Assembly: GCF_024396695.1 (NCBI RefSeq)
Contig: NZ_CP094359.1
Coordinates: 2,410,001 to 2,474,000 of the forward strand
Origin: Acidithiobacillus sp. YTS05
GTDB taxonomy: Bacteria; Pseudomonadota; Gammaproteobacteria; Acidithiobacillales; Acidithiobacillaceae
Length of the DNA: 64,000 nt
Reading direction: 5' to 3'
The notes beneath the pieces were generated by a model, which searched no databases, was not told where the DNA came from, and was given only the letters and a program-made list of their open reading frames with translations. The translations under genes were made by a program, and so were the position numbers. Positions 42,595 through 50,600 of the stretch are shown here, piece after piece (within the stretch, counting starts at the first letter, position 1; every line of letters starts with the position of its first letter).

Positions 42595-43754
42595 GCGTGA
42601 CGCTCCGACAGAGGTTGATAGGCGCGGGTGGAGGCCCCCGTATAATTTTGTGTGGGGCGGAAGATACGGTTGTTGCTGAGTTGCTCGCGCCAGTGCGCCA
42701 GCCAGCCGACGCTACGCGCCATGGCAAAGATAGGGGTAAAGAGATCGCTGCGAATTCCCATCTCGTGGTACAGCACACCCGAGTAGAAGTCGACATTGGC
42801 ATGGATCCCTTTCGACCCCAGGCGTTCGGCAGCGGCCTCCTCCAGGGCGCGGGCGATGGCAAACTGCCTGCTTTGCCGCAGATGTCCCGCCTGCGCCAGG
42901 TCCTCCATCATCTCTTTGAGGATGGCCGCACGCGGGTCGGTGGTCTTGTAGACCCGATGGCCGAAGCCCCAGATCTTTTCCTTGGCCGCGAGGCGCGCCT
43001 CCAGGAAAGGCACGACATTATCCACGCTGCCAATCTCCTCGAGCATCTCCACCACGCGCTGATTGGCACCGCCATGCAGAGGGCCCGCCAGGGTGCCCAC
43101 CGCCCCGGCAATCACATGATAGGGATTAGTAAGGGTAGAGGTGCTGACCAGGACCGAGAAGGTACTGGCGTTGATGGTGTGCTCCGCATGTAGGATGAAG
43201 CAGGCATCGAGAATACGCGCGTGCAGCGGATCCGGCTCACGCCCGTGCAGCATGTAGAGAAAGTTGGCGGCATGCGACAGGTCGCTGCGCGGCGGGATGG
43301 GATCATTGCCAAAGCGCATCTGATCCCACATTGCGACGATGGTGGGTATCCGCGCAATGATGCGCATCGCCATGGCATCGAGATGCGAGGCATTGTCCCG
43401 TTCGGCATCAGATAGCTCCTGTTGCGGATAGAACATCCCCAGGCTGGCAATGGCGCAATGCAGCATGTCCATGGGATGCCCGGTCACCGGCAGAAACTTC
43501 ATGATTTCCCGCACGTTGTACTTGATCTGGCGATGCGCCCGCAGTCCCGCATCAAAACGTTCGAGATCTTTGGCCTTGGGCAGCTCCCCGTCGAGGAGCA
43601 GTAGAGCAACCTCCTCATAGTGACTCTGCGCAACCAGCTCGGCGATGGGATAGCCGCGATACGAGAGCAAGCCCGCCGTCCCATCGATATGAGAGATAGC
43701 GGAATGGGTGGCGGGCACCCCCTCCAGTCCGGGGACGACAGTGGCATCAGTCAT
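42591..43754 (-). CDS. gltA: Citrate synthase
   Basis: 387 residues, the short (Gram-positive/archaeal-like dimeric) type rather than the 427-residue NADH-regulated one. Active-site His residues are in LHAEHTINASTFS and AGPLHGGANQRVVEM, and the Asp in NVDFYSGVLYHEMG. GFGHRVYKTTDPRA is the CoA/oxaloacetate block. AAGGAG lies before ATG 43754. First gene of the long minus-strand run through glutathione and pyrimidine genes; a terminator separates it from erpA upstream. Confidence 0.95.
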   Translation of the reverse strand: MTDATVVPGLEGVPATHSAISHIDGTAGLLSYRGYPIAELVAQSHYEEVALLLLDGELPKAKDLERFDAGLRAHRQIKYNVREIMKFLPVTGHPMDMLHCAIASLGMFYPQQELSDAERDNASHLDAMAMRIIARIPTIVAMWDQMRFGNDPIPPRSDLSHAANFLYMLHGREPDPLHARILDACFILHAEHTINASTFSVLVSTSTLTNPYHVIAGAVGTLAGPLHGGANQRVVEMLEEIGSVDNVVPFLEARLAAKEKIWGFGHRVYKTTDPRAAILKEMMEDLAQAGHLRQSRQFAIARALEEAAAERLGSKGIHANVDFYSGVLYHEMGIRSDLFTPIFAMARSVGWLAHWREQLSNNRIFRPTQNYTGASTRAYQPLSERHA

Positions 43755-43805
43755 GGCGTTTCTCCTTAGGACAGGGGCAGGGAACTACTGCATCATACCC
43801 CGCGC

Positions 43806-43838
43806 AAAAAAAGAAAGGGAGACGGACGCCTCCCTTTC
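43806..43838 (-). terminator. Rho-independent terminator after erpA
   Basis: On the minus strand a 9-bp stem GAAAGGGAG / CTCCCTTTC with an 8-base loop (43838-43813), followed by seven T (43812-43806). Confidence 0.92.
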
Positions 43839-43860
43839 GGCCTTGCTCTGCCGGGGTCTT

Positions 43861-44232
43861 TCAGGCAGAGAAGGACGAACCGCAACCGCAGGTGGTCGTA
43901 GCGTTGGGGTTCTTGATAACGAACTGCGCGCCTTCCAGACCCTCACTATAGTCGATTTCCGCACCGACCAGATACTGATAGCTCATCGGATCGACCAAGA
44001 GGCGGACGCCAAACTGCTCCACCTCGGTGTCGCCATCATTGACGTTTTCGTCAAAGGTGAAGCCATACTGAAAGCCCGAACAGCCCCCCCCGGTCACGAA
44101 GACCCGCAGCTTGAGATCCGGGCTGCCCTCCTCTTCGATCAGGGATTTGATCTTGTCCGCGGCGCTGTCGGTCAGGGTCATCACCGGCGGCAGGGTGTCC
44201 AGATCCGTCATGGTTTCCGTAGCTGTGCTCAT
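43861..44232 (-). CDS. erpA: Iron-sulfur cluster carrier ErpA (A-type)
   Basis: 123 residues. The three cluster Cys are in [13 protein letters not shown] and the C-terminal [12 protein letters not shown], whose GSSFS ending points to ErpA rather than IscA. It carries 2Fe-2S or 4Fe-4S clusters to apo-proteins, in this window potentially NadA and QueE. ATG 44232 is nine bases after GAGGAG; GTG 44238 is too close to it. It is monocistronic by the terminator. Confidence 0.92.
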   Translation of the reverse strand: MSTATETMTDLDTLPPVMTLTDSAADKIKSLIEEEGSPDLKLRVFVTGGGCSGFQYGFTFDENVNDGDTEVEQFGVRLLVDPMSYQYLVGAEIDYSEGLEGAQFVIKNPNATTTCGCGSSFSA

Positions 44233-44307
44233 TCCCACATTCTCCTCACGCGCGTGCGCGTACCATCAGAAATATCCGACAATTTTGCTCGCCTTTACCG
44301 GCGGGCG

Positions 44308-44784
44308 TCAAGAACCATCCTGACCGCGCTTGGGCACGAACTGAATGGCGGCAACGCGGGCTGCCACCAGCACTGCCAGGAGCGCCGCCGTGGCCAGCAG
44401 GTCCAAAGGGCCCAGCCGATGGGCATAGAGACCAATGAAGAGCTCCCGCAGGATGAAGACAATGGCGACTTCTGCCAGGACCCGCAGGCGAATGCGGTGG
44501 AACTCGAGGTAATCGGTAAAGGTGCGGAAAAGCTCGATGAGCACGAAAACCGAGAGCACATCCGAGACCAGACTAGAGATGACCTCTTCTTGATGCAGAC
44601 TGAAAAATGCCGCGTAGACATCGCCAATCAGGCTCCAGACCGCATAGAGCAAGGTGACCAGCATGAGGAAGATGAGGATTGTGATGACAAAATCCAGCAT
44701 CCTTCCATAAAAACGGATCACTGAACCGCGCAGGCCGGCGATCTCGCTGTAGCTGGCGGCGGATTTTTGCGCGCGCTCGTTCAA
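44308..44784 (-). CDS. PsiE-family membrane protein
   Basis: 158 residues with four membrane segments: LDFVITILIFLMLVTLLYAV, LVSDVLSVFVLIELFRTF, RVLAEVAIVFILRELFIGLY and LLATAALLAVLVAARVAAI. The central ELFRTFTDYLEFHRIRL matches the PsiE/DUF phosphate-starvation family, of unknown function. The TTG start (44784) lies five bases after the E2-E3 stop, so it is the last gene of the pyruvate dehydrogenase run. Confidence 0.8.
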   Translation of the reverse strand: MNERAQKSAASYSEIAGLRGSVIRFYGRMLDFVITILIFLMLVTLLYAVWSLIGDVYAAFFSLHQEEVISSLVSDVLSVFVLIELFRTFTDYLEFHRIRLRVLAEVAIVFILRELFIGLYAHRLGPLDLLATAALLAVLVAARVAAIQFVPKRGQDGS

Positions 44785-44789
44785 GGGGT

Positions 44790-47750
44790 TTAGTGCTTGT
44801 TGCGCGCTGAGCGCCGCAGCCGAGATTGCAGACGCCGCGCCATTTCACCAAAGAGCTCCGTCTGCGTCGGGTGCGGATGAATGGCGCTGCCCACCTGTTC
44901 CAGCGTCAGTTCGCCATGGACCATCAACACGGCCTCGCCGACCAGGGTATCGGCGTGATCCGCCAGGAAATGCACCCCGACGATACGCTGGCTCTGCTTG
45001 TCCGCGACCAACTTGATCAAGCCGTCGGTCTCGCCGGTCATCATCGCCTTGGCGTCGATGGACAAGGGTACCTTGACCTCTGCTACATCCATCCCAGCGG
45101 CCTTGGCCTGCTCACCGGAAAGACCGACGAAGGCCACCTGCGGGCGGGTGAAGGTCACGCCACTGTCCTTGCGTTGATCATAGCGCGCCGACTCACCCAG
45201 CAGATTGGCCGCCGCTACTCGCCCTTGTTGGCCGGCCGTATGGGCAAGCATGTAGCCGCCGATGACGTCCCCGACGGCAAAGATATGCGGCACATTGGTC
45301 TGACAGCGATCATTGGTGGCAATGGCGCCGCGTTCGCCCAGCTGTACGCCGGCCTTGTCCAGTTGCAGGGCTTCGGTATTCGGGCGTTTTCCGGTCGCAA
45401 TCAGCAGTAGCTCGGCGACATAGTCGTGTTCCTGACCTTCTCCGTCACGATAGCATACCGTCACATCTCCCTTGCCACCGCTGATCTTCTGCACCGCCAC
45501 ACCGGTCCGCACCGTAAGACGCGGGCTGTTCTTGGCCAGCACCGCCATCAGTTGCTCAGCAACCTCTTTCTCCATTTCGGCGACCGGACGTGGCAGGGCC
45601 TCCAGCACCAGCACCTCGGCACCGAAATCGTGGAACATCTGCGCCATTTCCATACCAATGGCTCCGGCGCCGATGACACAGAGTTTCTTCGGGGGCACAG
45701 CAAGGTCCCAGACCGTATCCGAGGTCACCGCAGCACCAGCGGCCAGCGTTTCCTGCGCGCCAGGAATGGGTGGCACGAAGGCCGGCGCACCAGTGGCAAT
45801 AACGCAGGCGCCGAAGCTCAGGCTGCGGGCGTCCTTGCCGGTGATTTCGACGCTATGCGGCCCAGTGAACCGAGCGAAGCCTTCCAGTACCTGAATCTTC
45901 ATACCTTGGTCAGTCTTCAGCGCCATCTCACCGCGTGTCTGCAGGATGCTGCGGCGATGTTTTTCCAGTTGCGCCCAATCCAGCTTGGCTTCGCCCAGGG
46001 CGATACCCATGGCGGCATCGTGGGCGCGATCGCGAATGCGGTCGGCCGCCGCGCGCCAGGCCTTGGAGGGAATACAACCGCGCCAGAGACACTCGCCTCC
46101 GGGATAGGGGGCATTGTTCACCAACGTCACCCGGATGCCATGCTCGGCCAGCTCCCGCGCACAATCCTCACCACCGGGGCCACCGCCGATGACCAGTACC
46201 TGGGTATCGTAATCGCCCTCGGGGATGACGGGACCGCTGCTTCCGGCCCAAGCCTCGGGCTGCTCGATGGCCGTTTTCAGATCCTTGAGGAATGCCGCCG
46301 CCTCCGCCCCGTTGACCACCCGGTGGTCGGCGGTGATGGTGATCGGCATGCCCTGCGGACCCGTCGCCGCCACCGCGAGGATCGCCGCCGTACCCGGAGT
46401 GACGATGGCATCGAATTGACTGATGCCATACATACCCATGTTGGAAATGGTGAAGGTGGGATTCTGATACTCCGGCGGGCTCATGCGCCGCTTGCGCGCC
46501 TTCTCCAGCAAAGGCTTCCACGCCGCCTGCAGTTCACGCAGGGAATGGCTGGCCACGTCGCGCAAGACGGGTACCACCAGACCGCCATCTTCCGTGGTGG
46601 CAGCAATACCAATATCGTGTGGCCGATTGTCGACGATGCGATCCCCCGGCTGATAGGCGGCGTTGATCAGGGGATGCTTTGCGAGGGCCGCGGAGGCAGC
46701 CTTGGCCAGGGCCACGGTGACCGAAACCCCGCTGGCCTTGGCCAGGCGCAGCAGCGCCTCCGGCTGCACGTGGATGGTCACATGAAATACCGGGATACTG
46801 AGGGAAGCCGTCATGGCCTGACTGATGGCCTTTTCGATGGCAGTCATCGCACGGCCATTGCCAGGCACCGGCGTTGCTACCGGGACGGTAACGGCAGCCG
46901 GCGCGGAACTCTGGGCGAAGACATCGGCAGCCACAATGACGCCGGCGGGACCCGACCCACGAACCCCTTCCAGAGACACACCGCGCTCCCCGGCCAGCAG
47001 GCGGGCATAGGGGCTGGCCGCAGCGCTCGTCGGCCGGGCGGCCGGCTGGACGGCGCCACTCGTCCGCAGCGGAGCTTGCGCGCTGGCAGCGGGAGTGGGC
47101 GCAGGGGGCATGGGCGCAGGGGCCGCCGTTTCTGCAGTGGGCTTGGTGGGCATCGCAGCCCCCGAGGCGGTATCGCGCCGCACCTGCGTGGGCTCATCCA
47201 CCAGATAGGCAATGGGTTCGCCCACCGGGACTACGGCATCTGCCGCCACCAAGGGGCCGGACAGAAAACCAGAGCGGAAGACTTCGACATCCATAATGGC
47301 CTTGTCGGTTTCCACCGTCGCCACGACGTCACCGCGCTCGACACGCTCACCGGGCTGTTTTTCCCAGGAGACCAGCACGCCTTCCGTCATGGTGTCCGAC
47401 AGTTGCGGCATCTTGATGGCATACCCCAGGTCAGCGCCAGGCGTGGCTGGCCCAGACGTCGCGCTGCTCGATGTCGGTGCCGGACTGGCCTCCACGCTCA
47501 CGTCAGGGCTATCGACCAGATAGGCAATGGCTTCACCTACCGGCACTACGGCGTCGACGGCTGCCAGCGGGCCAACCAGGTAGCCGGAGCGGAAGACCTC
47601 GACGTCCATGATGGCCTTGTCGGTTTCCACCGTCGCAACCACGTCCCCGCGTTCGACGCGCTCGCCGGGTTGCTTTTCCCAGGAGACCAGCACGCCTTCC
47701 GTCATGGTATCCGACAATTGGGGCATTTTGATGACGTATGCTTCAGCCAT
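44790..47750 (-). CDS. Fused dihydrolipoamide acetyltransferase (E2) and dihydrolipoamide dehydrogenase (E3)
   Basis: 986 residues. Order: lipoyl domain 1 (1-80, Lys45 in VETDKAIMDVE), lipoyl domain 2 (about 108-185, Lys150), Ala/Pro linker, E1/E3-binding domain (about 245-280; SPYARLLAGERGVSLEGVRG), E2 catalytic domain (about 300-505), and a full E3 (about 515-986) with FAD motif VIGGGPGGEDCARE, redox Cys554/559 in GGECLWRGCIPSK, NAD motif CVIGAGAIGMEMAQM and the His-Glu couple in IHPHPTQTELFGE. The E2 motif is DHRVVNG, with Asn480 where DHRxxDG has Asp. E2 and E3 are normally separate genes. It follows pdhA and pdhB on the same strand, so pyruvate is the likely substrate, though a branched-chain 2-oxoacid is not excluded. 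Confidence 0.92.
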   Translation of the reverse strand: MAEAYVIKMPQLSDTMTEGVLVSWEKQPGERVERGDVVATVETDKAIMDVEVFRSGYLVGPLAAVDAVVPVGEAIAYLVDSPDVSVEASPAPTSSSATSGPATPGADLGYAIKMPQLSDTMTEGVLVSWEKQPGERVERGDVVATVETDKAIMDVEVFRSGFLSGPLVAADAVVPVGEPIAYLVDEPTQVRRDTASGAAMPTKPTAETAAPAPMPPAPTPAASAQAPLRTSGAVQPAARPTSAAASPYARLLAGERGVSLEGVRGSGPAGVIVAADVFAQSSAPAAVTVPVATPVPGNGRAMTAIEKAISQAMTASLSIPVFHVTIHVQPEALLRLAKASGVSVTVALAKAASAALAKHPLINAAYQPGDRIVDNRPHDIGIAATTEDGGLVVPVLRDVASHSLRELQAAWKPLLEKARKRRMSPPEYQNPTFTISNMGMYGISQFDAIVTPGTAAILAVAATGPQGMPITITADHRVVNGAEAAAFLKDLKTAIEQPEAWAGSSGPVIPEGDYDTQVLVIGGGPGGEDCARELAEHGIRVTLVNNAPYPGGECLWRGCIPSKAWRAAADRIRDRAHDAAMGIALGEAKLDWAQLEKHRRSILQTRGEMALKTDQGMKIQVLEGFARFTGPHSVEITGKDARSLSFGACVIATGAPAFVPPIPGAQETLAAGAAVTSDTVWDLAVPPKKLCVIGAGAIGMEMAQMFHDFGAEVLVLEALPRPVAEMEKEVAEQLMAVLAKNSPRLTVRTGVAVQKISGGKGDVTVCYRDGEGQEHDYVAELLLIATGKRPNTEALQLDKAGVQLGERGAIATNDRCQTNVPHIFAVGDVIGGYMLAHTAGQQGRVAAANLLGESARYDQRKDSGVTFTRPQVAFVGLSGEQAKAAGMDVAEVKVPLSIDAKAMMTGETDGLIKLVADKQSQRIVGVHFLADHADTLVGEAVLMVHGELTLEQVGSAIHPHPTQTELFGEMARRLQSRLRRSARNKH
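47284..47424 (-). repeat. Lipoyl-domain coding repeat, copy 2
   Basis: Codes for lipoyl domain 2. It is nearly identical at DNA level to the stretch about 300 bases upstream in the gene (47586-47726), encoding the same DTMTEGVLVSWEKQPGERVE run, so a recent tandem duplication or gene conversion is likely. Confidence 0.75.
47586..47726 (-). repeat. Lipoyl-domain coding repeat, copy 1
   Basis: Codes for lipoyl domain 1 and is the partner of the repeat at 47284-47424. Differences are mostly third-position changes. Confidence 0.75.
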
Positions 47751-47775
47751 ATCTCACCATTTCAAAATAGGTGGG

Positions 47776-47797
47776 CGGCGCCCCTCGCGGGGCGCCG
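47776..47797 (-). other. GC-rich intercistronic hairpin between pdhB and the E2-E3 gene
   Basis: Nine-bp stem GGCGCCCC / GGGGCGCC plus a closing C-G, loop of four. No clean T-run follows, so it is more likely an mRNA-processing or stability element than a terminator. Confidence 0.5.
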
Positions 47798-47801
47798 GAA
47801 A

Positions 47802-48779
47802 TTACTTACCCAGCAGTTTTTTGGCTGCTGCGACTACGTCGTCGGCATTGGGAATGGCCGCCTTTTCCAGGCGGCGATTGTAGGGGATGGGCACGTCCTT
47901 CGCGTGTACGCGCACGGGTGCGGCGTCGAGCTCGAAGAAGGCATCTTCGTTGATCAATGCCATCACCTCGGCACCCACTCCCACCGGGGCCTCATCTTCC
48001 TCGACGATCAGGGCACGGTGGGTCTTGCGCACACTGGCAGCAATGCCTGCACGATCCAGAGGTTTCAGGGCACGCAGGTCGATGACTTCGGCCTCGATCC
48101 CCTCCTTGGCCAGACGCTCCGCCGCCTGCAGTGCCCAGTGGACACTGATGTTATAGGCAAAGATGCTCAGATCCCGCCCCGGACGCATCACTTCCACGCC
48201 TTCCAGCGGGGTAAAGAACTCCTCGTCCGGCACCTCGCCTTTCAGGTTATACATGCTTTCATGTTCGATAAGCACGACTGGATCGTCGGAGCGCACGGCA
48301 CTCTTGAGCAGGCCATAGGCGTCGCGGGGGGTGGCGGGGGTCACGACGCGCAGGCCGGAAATCCCCATGAATACCTTTTCCATCCGTGCCGAGTGCTGTG
48401 CCCCCAACTGATGCGCGGTGCCGCCGGGCACCCGCATGACGAAGGGGCAGCGAATCTTGCCGCCAGACATATAGTGGATCTTGGCAGCGTTGTTCATGAG
48501 CTGATCCATCGCCAGCCAGGCGAAGTTGACACTCATGATTTCGACGATGGGGCGACAACCAAGCATGGCTGCACCAACCCCGATACCGGTATAGCTATTC
48601 TCCGAAATCGGGGTATCAATTACCCGCTCCGGACCATATTTCGCGTAGAGACCCGATGTCGCCTTGTAGGTCCCCCCGGCCACACCAATATCCTCGCCCA
48701 TCGCAAACACCAACGGATCCCGTGCCAGCTCCTCGTCGTGGGCACGCAAAATGGCCTGCCAATACATCATCTCTGCCAT
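47802..48779 (-). CDS. pdhB: Pyruvate dehydrogenase E1 beta subunit
   Basis: 325 residues of the transketolase-pyrimidine fold. AILRAHDEELARDPLVFAMG and GEDIGVAGGTYKATSGLYAK open the protein, DTPISENSYTGIGVGAAMLG carries the catalytic Glu that activates thiamine diphosphate, and EVIDLRALKPLDRAGI starts the C-terminal domain. It pairs with PdhA as an alpha2beta2 E1. ATG 48779 is two bases after the pdhA stop. Confidence 0.95.
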   Translation of the reverse strand: MAEMMYWQAILRAHDEELARDPLVFAMGEDIGVAGGTYKATSGLYAKYGPERVIDTPISENSYTGIGVGAAMLGCRPIVEIMSVNFAWLAMDQLMNNAAKIHYMSGGKIRCPFVMRVPGGTAHQLGAQHSARMEKVFMGISGLRVVTPATPRDAYGLLKSAVRSDDPVVLIEHESMYNLKGEVPDEEFFTPLEGVEVMRPGRDLSIFAYNISVHWALQAAERLAKEGIEAEVIDLRALKPLDRAGIAASVRKTHRALIVEEDEAPVGVGAEVMALINEDAFFELDAAPVRVHAKDVPIPYNRRLEKAAIPNADDVVAAAKKLLGK

Positions 48780-48781
48780 GC

Positions 48782-49753
48782 TTACGCCCCCTCTGCCACA
48801 TACACATACCGCTCCAGATCCTCGACCCGGGGCTCCGGACTTGCGAGAGCAAAGCGGACGATCTCGTTCTCAATCTGCTCCAGGATTTCCTCGTCCATCG
48901 CCTGGAAAGCAGCGGCATCGATGATGCCCGCTTCTTCCAGTCGTTTCTTGAAGATGCCGATGGGATCACGCTGCGCCCACTGCTCCACTTCCTCCTTGCT
49001 GCGATAGGCGCCGGAGTCGGACATGGAGTGCCCACGCAGACGGTAGGTCATCAACTCGAGAAAATAGGGCTCTTTCTTTTCGCGGACATGGGTGATGGCC
49101 TTCTCTGCCTCCGCCATGACCACATCGATGTCCTGACCATCCACCTGGGAAGCCGCGATCTTATAGGGGGCGACGCGCAGGTACTGATTGATCTCGGAGG
49201 AGGCGCGCTCGATGGCCGTACCGATACCGTAGAGATTGTTTTCGCAGACGAAGAGCACCGGTAGCTTCCATAGGCTGGCCATATTCATGGTTTCATGAAA
49301 AGTACCCTGATTGTTAGCGCCATCGCCAAGAAAACAGATGGCGATTTCGTCCCCACCGCGCAGCTTGATGGCCTTGGCAAAGCCGGCGGCAAGAGGGAAA
49401 GGGCCACCGACCAGGGCATAGCCACCCATGAAATGATGATCGACGTCATAGATGTGCATGGAACCACCGCGACCGCGGGAAGAACCGGTTTCCTTGCCGT
49501 AGAGCTCGGCCATAACCTCTTTGGGATCGGCACCGCACTGGATTGCGTGAATGTGGTCACGATACCCGGTAACCACATAGTCCTGTCCCTTGCGTGCCTT
49601 TTCCAGGACCCCAATGGCACAGGCCTCCTGGCCGGGATAGAGGTGGAGAAAGCCACCGATCTCCCGTTCCTGATAAGCCTGGGCGCATCGCTCTTCAAAA
49701 CGACGCGCAAAAAGCATTTCACGCAGCAGGCGCTTTCGGTCGCTGGCTTCCAT
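48782..49753 (-). CDS. pdhA: Pyruvate dehydrogenase E1 alpha subunit
   Basis: 323 residues from ATG 49753, preceded by GGGGG and matching family N-termini (MEASDRKRLLREMLFARRFE). In-frame ATG 49789 and TTG 49810 would add 12 or 19 poorly supported residues. The thiamine diphosphate motif is GDGANNQGTFHETMNMASLW; RGRGGSMHIYD and the phosphorylation-loop-like YRLRGHSMSDSGAYRSKEEV are typical. It decarboxylates pyruvate and passes the acetyl group to the E2 lipoyl domains. First gene of pdhA-pdhB-E2E3-psiE. Confidence 0.94.
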   Translation of the reverse strand: MEASDRKRLLREMLFARRFEERCAQAYQEREIGGFLHLYPGQEACAIGVLEKARKGQDYVVTGYRDHIHAIQCGADPKEVMAELYGKETGSSRGRGGSMHIYDVDHHFMGGYALVGGPFPLAAGFAKAIKLRGGDEIAICFLGDGANNQGTFHETMNMASLWKLPVLFVCENNLYGIGTAIERASSEINQYLRVAPYKIAASQVDGQDIDVVMAEAEKAITHVREKKEPYFLELMTYRLRGHSMSDSGAYRSKEEVEQWAQRDPIGIFKKRLEEAGIIDAAAFQAMDEEILEQIENEIVRFALASPEPRVEDLERYVYVAEGA

Positions 49754-49844
49754 ATTCCCCCAAAGATCATAACCGATAGATCGTGCCATGATCGCAAAGG
49801 GGTTGGACAAGCGTCAAGCGGAGCGCTGCCGCCCCGCAACCACT

Positions 49845-50099
49845 TCAATTCCCGTTCAGGGAACGCTCGATATTCGGTAGTGCCGCCCCAACGCCGGCGC
49901 CGACCGCGCCACCAACAGCCGCTCCCACCGCAGGATTACCAGCGACGACAGTACCTAGAACGGCGCCTCCGGCGGCGCCGATAGCGCCACCACTCAGGGC
50001 ACGCTGGCCGGTAGGGCTCATATTGGCGCAACCCGCCAAGCCGGCGACCAGTAATAGCAGAACCGCCGATTTTACGATACGGCCTGTCATGATGTTCAT
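49845..50099 (-). CDS. Glycine-zipper lipoprotein
   Basis: 84 residues. A lipoprotein signal with lipobox LAGC (ILLLLVAG-type core), then a Gly-zipper stretch (SGGAIGAAGGAVLGTVVAG, VGAAVGGAVGAGVGAAL) that forms paired membrane-associated helices in OmpA-like or SlyB-like small lipoproteins. GAGGAG lies six bases before ATG 50099. It may tie to the outer membrane; function unknown. It lies 23 bases after the next small envelope protein gene. Confidence 0.82.
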   Translation of the reverse strand: MNIMTGRIVKSAVLLLLVAGLAGCANMSPTGQRALSGGAIGAAGGAVLGTVVAGNPAVGAAVGGAVGAGVGAALPNIERSLNGN

Positions 50100-50121
50100 A
50101 CGATCTCCTCTTCTCTGAATT

Positions 50122-50466
50122 TTAGTGATGCCAATCGCGATGCCAGCCATCATCCCCGTCACGATCGCGTCCGTGCTGCCAACGACCGGCCCATGGCGGT
50201 GGGCCCGGACGCCAGCGCGGTGCTGGCTGATATACCACCACCCGAGGTGGCGGAGAAGCGTAATAGACCCGACGGGGCGGCGGCGCATAAATCACCGGTG
50301 GAGCGACATAGTAACGGGGCGCATCCCCCAGATACAGACTCAGGCCCGGGACCGCAACCCCAAGATTCAAATCGTCGGCACTTGCACCCACGCTGTAGCC
50401 TAGGGAGGCAAGGCCCAACAACGCCCCCACCATTGCAGCAACAACTTTTTTGTCAAAGAATTTCAT
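50122..50466 (-). CDS. Secreted Pro/Tyr-rich small protein
   Basis: 114 residues. Signal peptide (KKVVAAMVGALLGLASLGYS, cleavage after GASA), then a mature part rich in PP and Y (APRYYVAPPVIYAPPPRRV) and a His/Asp/Arg tail ending DGDDGWHRDWHH. This composition is seen in small periplasmic or surface proteins without a firm function; the charged His tail could bind metal (inference). GAGGTG is six bases before ATG 50466. Confidence 0.75.
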   Translation of the reverse strand: MKFFDKKVVAAMVGALLGLASLGYSVGASADDLNLGVAVPGLSLYLGDAPRYYVAPPVIYAPPPRRVYYASPPPRVVVYQPAPRWRPGPPPWAGRWQHGRDRDGDDGWHRDWHH

Positions 50467-50572
50467 GGCGACACCTCTGTGTTCAGATCCTTCGGATAGA
50501 CTGCTAAGCAAAGTACATGCCGGAAATTAAGGTGTTGGAATATCAACGCTCTACCATCGTGCTGGTTTCGGC

Positions 50573-50596
50573 AACTGTCGCCAAATGTCGACAGTT
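50573..50596. repeat. Inverted repeat downstream of the GGDEF-EAL gene
   Basis: Eight-bp arms AACTGTCG and CGACAGTT with an 8-base centre, in the 134-base gap between the Pro-rich gene and the GGDEF-EAL stop at 50601. There is no T-run on either strand, so terminator function is doubtful; it could be a binding site or a weak terminator. Confidence 0.45.
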
Positions 50597-50600
50597 TCGC

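Noticed and set aside
45426..49007. Open frame of 1193 codons on the plus strand, antisense to the pyruvate dehydrogenase genes
   Set aside because: It is the mirror of strongly biased GC-rich codons in pdhA, pdhB and the E2-E3 gene. Its product is rich in His, Arg and Gly, has no domain, and the minus-strand proteins are unmistakable.
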